DNA from: Chloroflexota bacterium
Lineage (GTDB): Bacteria; Chloroflexota; UBA11872; UBA12225; JAJDUF01
Length of the DNA stretch: 36,874 nt
Assembly (NCBI GenBank): GCA_022826725.1
Contig: JAJDUF010000003.1
Span: forward strand, 1-36,874
Direction of reading: 5' to 3'
In this document: in pieces, positions 7,641 through 16,191 of the stretch
Layout of the letters: each line of letters starts with the position of its first letter
Numbering within the stretch: the stretch's first letter is position 1
Notes under the pieces: generated by a model
Seen by the model: only the letters and a program-made list of their open reading frames with translations
What the model was told of the DNA's origin: nothing
Database searches by the model: none
Position numbers and translations under genes: made by a program

Positions 7641-8345
7641 ATGACGAAGACCACCGCCGCGACCACGCCTTCCACCGGCACCTCTCCCGATCCCGCCACG
7701 TTGTACACCGTCACGGCCGGCGGCTTCACCGCCACCGCCGATGCCTTCGCCCGCGACCCGGCCACCGACGGCCTCTGGTTCCTCTCCCTGGTCGGCGCCC
7801 AAACCGCCCTCAAGGCCATCTGGGCCGCCCTGCTCAAGCAGCCGCCCGACGTCGCCCACCTGATCCGGGGCGCCGAGGGGACGGCCCTGTCCGGCGGCTT
7901 CCAGCGCTGTGTCATTCCCGCGCACACCGTCGGGACCTGGACCACCAAGCTCACGCGCCTGCCGGTCTGTGGCGGCTGGCACGCGCTGGTCTACACCACC
8001 CTCGCCGAATACGCCACCGAGCGCGACCAGTTCCTGCTGCTGGCCCCGGATGAAGCGCAGGCACCCGCACTGCATCACCGCTTCCTGGACCGGCGCAGTC
8101 CCCTGCCCCTGCACCACTCCTGGGCGCTCTGGCTCTGGCAGCGCGGCCTGGCCCAAGACGAGATCACCTCGCTGCAAACCGCGGGCCTCGTCGCCTACGA
8201 CTGCCGACCCCATGCCGCCGCGCTCCAGGCCGACCTCGCCGCCGCCGTCGCCGCCGGCACGCTCACCCTGCCGTCCGCAGCGGACGAGTCACTGGCGAGC
8301 ACCGAAACCACCAACGCAGAGAAAGGAGACTCACCATGCGTCTAG
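7641..8345 (+). CDS. Uncharacterised protein of the replication module
   Basis: A 234-residue protein I do not recognise. It has a Thr/Ala-rich start, then a soluble body with conserved-looking aromatic and Gly patches (GLWFLSLVGAQTALKAIWAA, VCGGWHALVYTT, WALWLWQRGL), and no membrane segment, Cys motif or nucleotide-binding loop. GAAAGGAG lies seven bases before the ATG at 7641; the in-frame ATG at 7635 is too close to that site. It starts two bases after the RadC-like gene and overlaps the methyltransferase start by ten bases, so the three form one operon. The tight coupling suggests it works with one of its neighbours. Confidence 0.7.
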   Translation: MTKTTAATTPSTGTSPDPATLYTVTAGGFTATADAFARDPATDGLWFLSLVGAQTALKAIWAALLKQPPDVAHLIRGAEGTALSGGFQRCVIPAHTVGTWTTKLTRLPVCGGWHALVYTTLAEYATERDQFLLLAPDEAQAPALHHRFLDRRSPLPLHHSWALWLWQRGLAQDEITSLQTAGLVAYDCRPHAAALQADLAAAVAAGTLTLPSAADESLASTETTNAEKGDSPCV

Positions 8346-9373
8346 CCGCTCAGGCCAAAGGGGGCTTCTATCCCACCCCGCCGCGCGTGCTCGACCTGCT
8401 CACCACCCTGCTGCGCCCCCCGGCCCGCCGCCCGGCCGGGTCTCACGGCACCGTCCGCCTACTCGACCCCTGCTGCGGCGCCGGGGCCGCCCTGGCCCAC
8501 CTGGCCAGCCGTCTGCACCCGTACAGTGCCCTCCCCCTGGAGACCTACGGCGTCGAGCTGCACCAGGAGCGGTCCACCCAGGCCACCACCCGGCTGGAGC
8601 ACACCCTGGCCACCGACCTGTTCGCCGCCGCCATCGCCAACCGCGCCTTCGGCCTGCTGCTCTTGAATCCCCCATATGACCACGATGGGGAACAGAAGCG
8701 CACGGAGCACCGCTTCCTGCTGCATTGCACCCGCTACCTGGCCGAGCATGGCGTCCTCGTCTTCATCGTGCCCCGGCGCCGCCTGCCGGTCTCCGCCCGC
8801 TTCCTCGCCGCCCACTACCGCCGCCTGGCCTGCTGGGCCTTTCCCAGTCCGGAGCGCGCGGCCTTCGACCAGGTCGTGCTCACCGGCTGCCGGCGCGCCC
8901 GGGCCCAGCCCGACCCGGCCGCCGAGCAGCAAGTCCACCGCTGGGCGGAGGAAGAGTTACGGGAGCTCACCCCGGCGCCCACGCCACTCTACACCGTGCC
9001 GGCCACCCCGGCTGGCGAGTTGCTGTTCAGCACCCGCACCGTCGATCCCCTGGCGGCCGCCGCCGAAGCCCGGCGGACCGGGTTGTGGACCCACGCCACC
9101 GTCACCGATGCGCTCTGGCCGCCAGAGACGCCGCGCCCCCGGCCGCTGCTGCCGCTGCGTCGCGGGCATCTGGCCATGCTGGTGGCGGCCGGCTTCCTGG
9201 ACAACCTCTGCCTGGAGGCCAACGGCCAGCGCCTGCTGGTGAAGGGCCGCACGGCCAAGGAGCTGGTGCTGGTGGAGCGCACCCGCGCGCAGGAGACCCG
9301 CCGCGAGCGGCTGCGCACCACCGTGGTGGCCCTCGACCTCACCACCGGCGCCATCACCGACATCGCCGCCTAA
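8336..9373 (+). CDS. DUF6094-type N6-adenine DNA methyltransferase
   Basis: A 345-residue SAM-dependent methyltransferase. GGFYPTPPRVLDLL opens the domain; LLDPCCGAGAAL at 42-53 is the SAM-binding loop; LLLLNPPYDHD at about 107-117 carries the NPPY catalytic motif of amino-methyltransferases. I assign it to the DUF6094 group from memory of the FYPTPP and NPPYD pattern. The ~150-residue C-terminal part is probably the target-recognition region. GAGAAAGGAG precedes the ATG, and the start overlaps the previous gene. In mobile elements such enzymes mark the element's own DNA, perhaps against host restriction. No cognate nuclease is adjacent. A strong terminator follows. Confidence 0.82.
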   Translation: MRLAAQAKGGFYPTPPRVLDLLTTLLRPPARRPAGSHGTVRLLDPCCGAGAALAHLASRLHPYSALPLETYGVELHQERSTQATTRLEHTLATDLFAAAIANRAFGLLLLNPPYDHDGEQKRTEHRFLLHCTRYLAEHGVLVFIVPRRRLPVSARFLAAHYRRLACWAFPSPERAAFDQVVLTGCRRARAQPDPAAEQQVHRWAEEELRELTPAPTPLYTVPATPAGELLFSTRTVDPLAAAAEARRTGLWTHATVTDALWPPETPRPRPLLPLRRGHLAMLVAAGFLDNLCLEANGQRLLVKGRTAKELVLVERTRAQETRRERLRTTVVALDLTTGAITDIAA

Positions 9374-9400
9374 CCACACCCGCTGACCCAGCGTCTCCCC

Positions 9401-9455
9401 ACGCGGCCTCGCCAGTCCCTCTCACGGGACCGGCGGGGCCGCGTCTGTTTTTCCA
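9401..9455 (+). terminator. Strong intrinsic terminator after the methyltransferase
   Basis: The outer arms 9401-9413 (ACGCGGCCTCGCC) and 9432-9444 (GGCGGGGCCGCGT) pair over 13 positions with one wobble. Inside, after an A/C mismatch, GTCCC (9415-9419) pairs with GGGAC (9426-9430). CTGTTTTTCC follows directly. It ends the radC-like/unknown/methyltransferase operon, so the helicase downstream must have its own promoter or depend on read-through. Confidence 0.85.
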
Positions 9456-9502
9456 ACCCTATACCGACTCACCGCAACCCCAGGGAAGTAAAGGAGAGCA
9501 GC

Positions 9503-11800
9503 ATGAACCTCAGCACGTTCCTCGATACCTACAAGGACGCCATCGCCCAGCGGGTGGTGGACTCCTACCCACCCCAGTACCGGCCGGCGGCCGACGCCCG
9601 GCCGCTGCCCCCGTTGCTGCGCAGCCCGCTCGGGGCGCAGGAGACGGCCATCCGTGGCACCGCCCACTCCCTGGTCACCCAGCGCGGCACCACCGTCGTC
9701 GGCGAGATGGGCACCGGCAAGACCTTCATCGCCACTGCCGCCGCCCACCTCGCCGGCTTTCAGCGTATCCTGGTGCTCGTCCCACCGCACCTGACCAGGA
9801 AATGGCAGCGGGAAGTCGAAGCGACCATCCCGGACGCTCGCGCCGCCATCGTCACCTCGATCACTACCCTGGAGCGGCTGCGGCGCACCACCGGCGCCGG
9901 CCCGCTCTTCGCCATCCTCTCCCGCGAGCGCGCCAAGCTCGCCTACCGCTGGCAGCCCGCTGTCACTCAACGCTGGGCCACCGCCGACGGGCGGCTGCTG
10001 CGGGACGAGGACACGGGGGAACCGTTCCGCGTCCCGACGTGCCCCGTCTGTGCCACCCAGGTAGTCACCTCCGACGGCGTGCCCCTGACGGCGGCGGAAC
10101 TGGCCCGCCGCAAGCGCACCTGCGGTGCGTGCGGCGCTGCCCTCTGGCAGGCCGACCGCCGCGGCCCGCGCCGCTATCCTTTGGCCGAATACGTCAAGCA
10201 GCGGCTGAAGGGTTGGTTCGACCTGCTGATCGCCGACGAAGTCCACGAGTACAAGGGTCGTGGCTCCGCCCAGGGCATCGCCGCCGGCATCCTGGCCGAT
10301 GTCTGCGGCACCTCCCTGGCCCTCACCGGCACGCTGGCTGGCGGCTACGCCAGCACCCTCTTCCACCTGCTCTACCGCTTCTCCCCCGCTCTGCGCGCGG
10401 AGTTCGAACATCACGAGGAGTCCCGCTGGATCGCCCGCTACGGGTTTGTCGAGCATACCGTCCGCCGGCCGGCCGATGAGCCGCTGGAGGACGGGCGCCA
10501 CAGCCGGCGCCGCCGCTATCGCACCGTCATCCGCGAACGACCCGGCTTGGCCCCGGCCGCGCTGTTCCACCTCATCGGCCACACGGTCTTCCTGCGCCTG
10601 GCTGATGTGGCCGCCGGGCTGCCCGCCTACGAAGAGCAGGTGCGCCTGGTGGACCTCGACGACACGCCGGACGAAACGGGCTACTCCCAACGCCGCGCCT
10701 ACCAGGCCGTCTTCACCATCCTGCGGAAGGCCTTGGCCGCTGCGCTGGCCCAGGGGTCCAAGCGGCTGCTGGGCGCCTACCTGCAAACGCTGCTGGCCTA
10801 CCCCGACGGCTGCACCCGGGGGGAGACGGTTTTTGATCCGCAGACCCAACGGCCGCTGGTGCAGGTACCGCCGCTGGCGGAAGACCGCGTGTATCCCAAG
10901 GAACAGGCGCTGCTGGACCTGGTGGCCGCCGAGCGGCAGGCCGGGCGTCGGGTGCTGGTCTACGTCACCCACACCGGCACGCGGGACATCACCGGGCGCC
11001 TGCACGCGCTGCTCACCCGGCACGGGGCCCGGGTGGCGGTGCTCAAGGCCGACGCCGTCAAGCCCGACCGCCGCGAAGCGTGGGTGGCCGAACGGGTGCA
11101 AGAAGGCCTGGACGTGCTGGTCTGCCATCCCCGGCTGGTGCAGACCGGGCTGGACCTGATCGAATTCCCGACGGTGTGCTGGTACGAGACGGACTACTCG
11201 GTCTACACGCTGCGGCAGGCCTCGCGCCGGTCCTGGCGGATCGGGCAGACGCGACCGGTGCAGGTGGTGTACCTGGCGTACCGGCAGACGTTGCAGGCCG
11301 ACGCGCTCACGCTGGTGGCCAAGAAGCTGCAAAGCTCCCTGGCGGTGGAGGGGGAGCTGCCGGAGGACGGGTTGGCGGCCTATGGGGACGACGGGGACGA
11401 CCTGTTGCTGGCCCTGGCTCGCCAGATCGTCAGTGGGGAGACGGCAGACGCACAGCCGGTGGAGGCGGTCTTTGCCCAAGCCCAGGCGGCCGCAGCCGAC
11501 GCCGAGGCGTTGCTCGTGGACGAGGGCTGGCAGGTCGTCGCAAGCGACCCGGCGGTTGTCGATCCCCCCGCCAGCGGGGCGAACGGCAAGGGTGAGGTGG
11601 CCGTAGCGGTCAACGGCAACAGTCGGCACGGCGTAGCTAAGGCAGCGCCGCAGCCGGAGCCATTCTCCTGGTCGGAGTTCCTCGCCCAGGTGCCGGCCAA
11701 GACCAAACGCCGGCGCAAACAGTCGTCCGCGTCCTTGCCGCTCTTCGAGTGGCTACAGGTCCAGGAACGGGAGGCGGCGGCGGTCAGCCGATCCGTTTAG
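9503..11800 (+). CDS. SNF2-type (superfamily 2) helicase with inserted zinc ribbon
   Basis: A 765-residue ATPase. The Walker A loop GEMGTGKT is at about 67-74, the Walker B-like box IADEVHEYKG at about 243, and motif III LTGTLAGGY at about 274. Between motifs I and II two Cys pairs (CPVC ~180 and CGAC ~209) form an inserted zinc ribbon. The second RecA-like half has LVYVTHTG, QTGLDLIEFP and the motif VI segment SRRSWRIGQTRPVQVVYL at about 575-590, typical of SNF2/Rad54-like translocases. The C-terminal ~150 residues are acidic, low in order and end in a basic patch. AAAGGAG precedes the ATG. It probably remodels or unwinds DNA for replication or recombination of the element. It is different from the second SNF2 helicase at 21.0 kb. 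Confidence 0.88.
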   Translation: MNLSTFLDTYKDAIAQRVVDSYPPQYRPAADARPLPPLLRSPLGAQETAIRGTAHSLVTQRGTTVVGEMGTGKTFIATAAAHLAGFQRILVLVPPHLTRKWQREVEATIPDARAAIVTSITTLERLRRTTGAGPLFAILSRERAKLAYRWQPAVTQRWATADGRLLRDEDTGEPFRVPTCPVCATQVVTSDGVPLTAAELARRKRTCGACGAALWQADRRGPRRYPLAEYVKQRLKGWFDLLIADEVHEYKGRGSAQGIAAGILADVCGTSLALTGTLAGGYASTLFHLLYRFSPALRAEFEHHEESRWIARYGFVEHTVRRPADEPLEDGRHSRRRRYRTVIRERPGLAPAALFHLIGHTVFLRLADVAAGLPAYEEQVRLVDLDDTPDETGYSQRRAYQAVFTILRKALAAALAQGSKRLLGAYLQTLLAYPDGCTRGETVFDPQTQRPLVQVPPLAEDRVYPKEQALLDLVAAERQAGRRVLVYVTHTGTRDITGRLHALLTRHGARVAVLKADAVKPDRREAWVAERVQEGLDVLVCHPRLVQTGLDLIEFPTVCWYETDYSVYTLRQASRRSWRIGQTRPVQVVYLAYRQTLQADALTLVAKKLQSSLAVEGELPEDGLAAYGDDGDDLLLALARQIVSGETADAQPVEAVFAQAQAAAADAEALLVDEGWQVVASDPAVVDPPASGANGKGEVAVAVNGNSRHGVAKAAPQPEPFSWSEFLAQVPAKTKRRRKQSSASLPLFEWLQVQEREAAAVSRSV

Positions 11801-11837
11801 CTCTGGGCGACCGTAGGATGCGAACCGCTGCACAAGT

Positions 11838-11872
11838 GGGGAGGTCATCGTTGGTTATGCGATGGCCTCCCC
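11838..11872 (+). terminator. Hairpin terminator between convergent genes
   Basis: The arms 11838-11850 (GGGGAGGTCATCG) and 11860-11872 (CGATGGCCTCCCC) pair over 13 positions with one G-T wobble and a 9-base loop, 37 bases after the helicase stop. No T-run is present on either strand, but the symmetrical hairpin could act for both convergent genes. The remainder of the 306-base gap (11801-12106) is AT-richer and holds no gene I can support. Confidence 0.65.
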
Positions 11873-12106
11873 GGCTCACCTATCTATGACCGTTCTCTTC
11901 CGTTTAATCCCGGACTGTTCCAAGTCCCTCCTCGCTGACCATCCCATGTGCAGGCCTTTTCTTGTTTTCTGGCAGCAGTAGCAACATTATTGAAGTGGTG
12001 GGTATAGGTGACTGACGAGATGCTCAACTATTATTCCCGCGTCCTTGCTGTTCAGGGTGGCGTAGGAAGCAAGATCATCTGTGGCCGGCACTAGCCCTTC
12101 ACTTGA

Positions 12107-15100
12107 CTAAGTACCGGGAACAGCCGAAGGTGCCACAGCATACCGAACCTCGGGAAGCGGGTCACCTTGGGCAAGCTCTAACCAGAGGGCTACAGCTGGG
12201 TTTTCTCTGAAACCACTTTGCGCCATCGACTGGACAAGTTCAGCACACAACCATCGAAGCCGCGGCAGATCATCGTCTTCTTGCTCTTGGCGTTCATTCT
12301 CGTACTTCAATTCCTCAGCGAGATAGTTTAGGCCCTGCAATACCAAGTCACTTATGGTATCTCGATGTGCTGGTCTTCCTTCTTCATATACCCACTTGGC
12401 AAGTTGAAGCGCTTGCGGGAGGGCGGAGCTCCTGCGAGAAGCAATTATGAAGCCGACTTCGCGCAGCAAGTCGTCTGGTGGGGATGGAGAGAGCGCCCCC
12501 AGTTCAGCTACGGCAGTCAACCACAAGTGCGTTCCCAAGACGGCATTGGAAGCCAGCATCTTGTCCTCGGATGCTAGTCCCATCCTCAGCCAGGTGAGAA
12601 GCTCTTCAGAGCGAGCCGGGATCGTCCTAACGAGTCCGGCGGCAAGTTCGTAGCCAGGTGTGCCAGAGTCAGTCAGCAGTCTGACTTTCTTATAGACATG
12701 CTCACCTACGGATTCGGGAATTAAGCCTTCAACAAGGATTGTCGCCAGCCCACTGAGCGCCCAGCGGGTAGGCGTGCGAACCGCATCCTGGAACCACGGG
12801 GCTGGGGGGAACCTCGTGTCGTCTGCGCTTGCCCAGTGCTTTGCCACATCTACGACAAACCGGCGCTCATCGCAAGAGAGCTGGAGTGGTCGTCCGTGAT
12901 CCCGCAATCCTGAGATGGCAGTCCCCACGTTCCAAAGTACTTCTTCAATCCGATCCGGTCTCACGGGGTCAGCACCAATAGTGACCGAAAAAGCCCCGCC
13001 ACTGCTCTCCACACTGGCTCTCAATTTGCTGGTGTCGCCGGAAAGCCACTTGCGACGAAAACGCCGTTCCGCCTCACCTGGGAGCGGCTCAGGCAGCGAG
13101 AGGAACACCCAATCAAAAAGAGTCGTTCCAGCCGGGAGGTTGTCGGGGACAGTGTAATTCTCGCTCCACAGAGCCTGGGCGACTGCTGGCGACTCAGCTT
13201 CAGTCAACAGTCCTTTCCTTGACACTAGAAACATCCTATGCGCCGCCCGCTTGCGAGGTTCATCACCACTGTCTAAGCCTCGGACTAGGGAGGTAATGAC
13301 ATCATGCCACTGGCCATCACTCTCGGGGGGGCGCGTCGGGGGCAAGTCTTCAACTCGCAGAAACCCTCCAGGATCGGGATAGCTACTGTCGATAGCAGCT
13401 GAGAAGCCGTCCATGCCGACGATAGGTGTAGCCAAGAGGTCGAGAGCCCGGTGAGAGCGGCTGTCGCCTGGGATAGCTTCCCAAGAGCGCTGCAATAGTT
13501 TGCCCAGGGGTGTCATCAGCCAAGAGTCCTGCGAAACTTGAGGACTCCGATACCACTCAATGGCTCTGTCCAAAGTTGCCTCCGCCATATCGGGCGCAAG
13601 TCGAAGGACAAGCCGTGATAGCACCTCCATAGCGACGCGCATTCGCTCCGTCCAGAATTCACTATCCCGAGGTCCGTCCACCGAGACCGTACGAGGCAAC
13701 GCGTGCTCGATCACTCCCGAGCAGATCTGTACAAGTGACTTCGCGGTGTCGGCCGGCAGTACGGCCACACGAGTGCGGGACAAAACGCGCTCAAGCGTCT
13801 TATCTTTGTCGTACCCGCAGACGCGCAGAATGAGCCGAATTGCCAACTCTGGCTCGATTGTCGCCAACTCCTCCGCAGCCGATTTCAGAATATCGGAAGC
13901 CACCGCTGCGCCAACGATAGAGTCTTCGTGTTTCGTGGCAGGGGGCAGCCCAGCGACTTCGGAAAGGCGGATGGCCCTGTGTGCGGCAAGGCCCGGCATC
14001 GTGGCAGAAAAGCGAACGCCCGGCCCGCGTCTGACGCTGACATCAAAGGCCGGTGCTTCTTGTGATCCGTCGCTCTCGTTTACTTTGGGAGCGATTAGGT
14101 CCATCTCCAGCATAGCATCGCATTTCAAAGCAGCAAGCTGATCCCACCGCTGGCGGAACTCCCTTAGGCTGTCCATGGTAAACGCCGACCACAGTGCCCA
14201 GCCCTCTCGGGACGCGCTAGCGACGCTGCCGTCCGCGTCAGGACTCGACCGTATCGCATCCAATGCGTGCCTGACCAACTCGGCTGCTTCACCGTTTCGA
14301 TTGGACTCCCAGAAGAGAGCAGCTTTGCGAACCATCCAAATCGGATCGCAATCCCTAACCTGCCAATCTTCCAGCAGTCCCTCAAGCGCTTCAAAGTCCA
14401 TTAAGTAGATGGCCCAGAGGCAGCGTTCCTGGCAAAGCCTCTGGTGGACATCATGGTCGTCGTTCAGGAAAGGCCCTAAGGCCTCAGTCCGCTTAGAGAA
14501 CAGGTCGCTGTCAAAGCGAAACCGCGCAGCCGTCACGAGCGCGAGCGCTACGGTCCGCCACGCTTCACGCACGGTACTCCAGTTAATGCCGGTTTCGGCG
14601 ACCCCGTTGACTGTGCGGTTCTGGCAATCAACCGCCTCTAACGCATCCTCTGCCGCCGATTCGAGTTCAGCGGAGATCGGCTCAAGCAGAACCCCTCGCC
14701 GCCACACCAGTTCGCGTATGGCGTCTAGCCGTTCCACGGCTGTAAGACCGGGGAGAGCAGTCAGGATGTGCCGTTCCCATTCATTGGTATTCCTCCTGAG
14801 CGTTTCTCGCTCCTCGCCTTCGGGAAGGAACAGCCAGCCAGGGTATGCCTTTCTGTTATGTCTCCAAATCTCGAGAATCTGCTCTACCTTGCCCTGAAGT
14901 TCGTCTCGAGCAATCTCCGCCTCCCCGACAAGCTCCTCCCTGGGCTGTTTGGAAGATACCTCAACCACCGGCTGAAGGCGTGCGGGAACCGCCGAATACG
15001 GTTTGCTACGTGGTGAAGGCCAGTACGTGAGGTCGTAGGGGCGCCTTCTTTCCAGTGTGTGCAGCACCCACTCAATGGCGTAACCATGACGCTGGCGGTC

Positions 15101-15952
15101 GGGCCACTGGTGAACTCTAGGGTGCCGCGCGAGATCAATAGGCACGACCCCCCGATCCTCTAGCATTCTGCGCCTATGCTGGGATAAGTCCAACCAGCCC
15201 GCCAGGTATATCTTCGGTGCCGAACTGCCCAAGCTGTCGCGGACCCAGCCCGACCAATTCAGGAAATTGGGGTCGTTCCCTGAGAATCCGATGAGACAGA
15301 ACACCGTCTCCATCATGGCCTGCTGGACGGTGTTGACGAACGGCGCAAACATTGTCGGATAGGTCCGGTAGGCCTCTTCCGTCAAAATGAGTGGGAACTG
15401 AGCAGGTAACGATCCATGCAACTTGACGATACGGGGCTTGTTTGCGAGCGGAATCTCGTCCATGTTTTGGACGACACTGTAAGCGCGGTCCGCCACTTCC
15501 GGTCGTGTGCGCTCCAAGAGCGTGTCCCAGTTCGTCGTGAAGACATCTTTCCAAGGCAGTCGGAGTAACCGAGAGTGTGCATCCCCAGGCTTGAAGTCAC
15601 TGTCGCGGATCATCGCCTCAAGGAGCTGGTGCAAGTCACTCCGACCAAATGCGGTTTCATACTCTTGAGCCAGACTCAGAATCCCATCAGGTGCAGCTAT
15701 ATGGACGGCCTCCCTCTGCTGTTCTGCCTGCTGTTGTGCCCTCTCACTCTCCGGGTACAGTCTTTTGGCCAACTCAATTGCGATGTCGGGCAACATGGGA
15801 ATCTCGTTCGCATTAGGCCTCACCTTCACAGCACACCTACTGAATCCGCTTCCCACCATGACGGACGCTCCGTTGCCGTTCGTCCCCCACAGGGCATCAC
15901 GAACTCGGCCAATGTGGCTTTGATCGGGAAAGACCTGACCTTCATCGGGCAT
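12107..15952 (-). CDS. Large SIR2-domain anti-phage protein (DSR / SIR2-DUF4020-like)
   Basis: A 1281-residue protein. The N-terminal ~280 residues are a defence-type SIR2 domain: GSGFS at 34-38, VFTTNWDTLLER around 137-148 (Asn141), IVKLHGSLP at 175-183 (His179) and IGFSGNDPNF at 221-230. The remaining ~1000 residues are mainly helical, without an ATPase motif, and resemble the long sensor halves of defence-associated sirtuins. Size and layout suit SIR2-DUF4020 proteins, but I assign DUF4020 only tentatively. Such proteins sense a phage protein and deplete NAD to stop infection. ATG at 15952 is chosen because AAGGAAGG lies seven bases upstream; a GTG directly before it is possible. It follows the CBASS genes on the same strand after a 240-base gap, so it may have its own promoter. 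Confidence 0.82.
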   Translation of the reverse strand: MPDEGQVFPDQSHIGRVRDALWGTNGNGASVMVGSGFSRCAVKVRPNANEIPMLPDIAIELAKRLYPESERAQQQAEQQREAVHIAAPDGILSLAQEYETAFGRSDLHQLLEAMIRDSDFKPGDAHSRLLRLPWKDVFTTNWDTLLERTRPEVADRAYSVVQNMDEIPLANKPRIVKLHGSLPAQFPLILTEEAYRTYPTMFAPFVNTVQQAMMETVFCLIGFSGNDPNFLNWSGWVRDSLGSSAPKIYLAGWLDLSQHRRRMLEDRGVVPIDLARHPRVHQWPDRQRHGYAIEWVLHTLERRRPYDLTYWPSPRSKPYSAVPARLQPVVEVSSKQPREELVGEAEIARDELQGKVEQILEIWRHNRKAYPGWLFLPEGEERETLRRNTNEWERHILTALPGLTAVERLDAIRELVWRRGVLLEPISAELESAAEDALEAVDCQNRTVNGVAETGINWSTVREAWRTVALALVTAARFRFDSDLFSKRTEALGPFLNDDHDVHQRLCQERCLWAIYLMDFEALEGLLEDWQVRDCDPIWMVRKAALFWESNRNGEAAELVRHALDAIRSSPDADGSVASASREGWALWSAFTMDSLREFRQRWDQLAALKCDAMLEMDLIAPKVNESDGSQEAPAFDVSVRRGPGVRFSATMPGLAAHRAIRLSEVAGLPPATKHEDSIVGAAVASDILKSAAEELATIEPELAIRLILRVCGYDKDKTLERVLSRTRVAVLPADTAKSLVQICSGVIEHALPRTVSVDGPRDSEFWTERMRVAMEVLSRLVLRLAPDMAEATLDRAIEWYRSPQVSQDSWLMTPLGKLLQRSWEAIPGDSRSHRALDLLATPIVGMDGFSAAIDSSYPDPGGFLRVEDLPPTRPPESDGQWHDVITSLVRGLDSGDEPRKRAAHRMFLVSRKGLLTEAESPAVAQALWSENYTVPDNLPAGTTLFDWVFLSLPEPLPGEAERRFRRKWLSGDTSKLRASVESSGGAFSVTIGADPVRPDRIEEVLWNVGTAISGLRDHGRPLQLSCDERRFVVDVAKHWASADDTRFPPAPWFQDAVRTPTRWALSGLATILVEGLIPESVGEHVYKKVRLLTDSGTPGYELAAGLVRTIPARSEELLTWLRMGLASEDKMLASNAVLGTHLWLTAVAELGALSPSPPDDLLREVGFIIASRRSSALPQALQLAKWVYEEGRPAHRDTISDLVLQGLNYLAEELKYENERQEQEDDDLPRLRWLCAELVQSMAQSGFRENPAVALWLELAQGDPLPEVRYAVAPSAVPGT

Positions 15953-16191
15953 CACGCGCCTTCCTTTATTTGGCTACGGCGATGGCCAGCACCACTTCCC
16001 CTACCCGCTACGCCGCTTCCGAGAACTACTGCGGGAGAGCTACATGTTGAAATATTACCACCCTCCAGTCGCATCCCAGACTACGTGCGGCGGCCCGCGC
16101 CGAGTGCCCATATGTGGGGGCGTTTCTTGTTGCTGCGTTGGGGCCAAAGTGGTGGTGCATTGCGACATTTGCGCTCATGGCGCAGACGATC

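Noticed and set aside
9422..11629. A 735-codon open frame antisense to the zinc-ribbon SNF2 helicase
   Set aside because: It lies opposite a gene with all helicase motifs, has no ribosome binding site, and stays open because of high GC. Similar antisense frames at 20958-22592 and 32296-33993 were rejected for the same reason.
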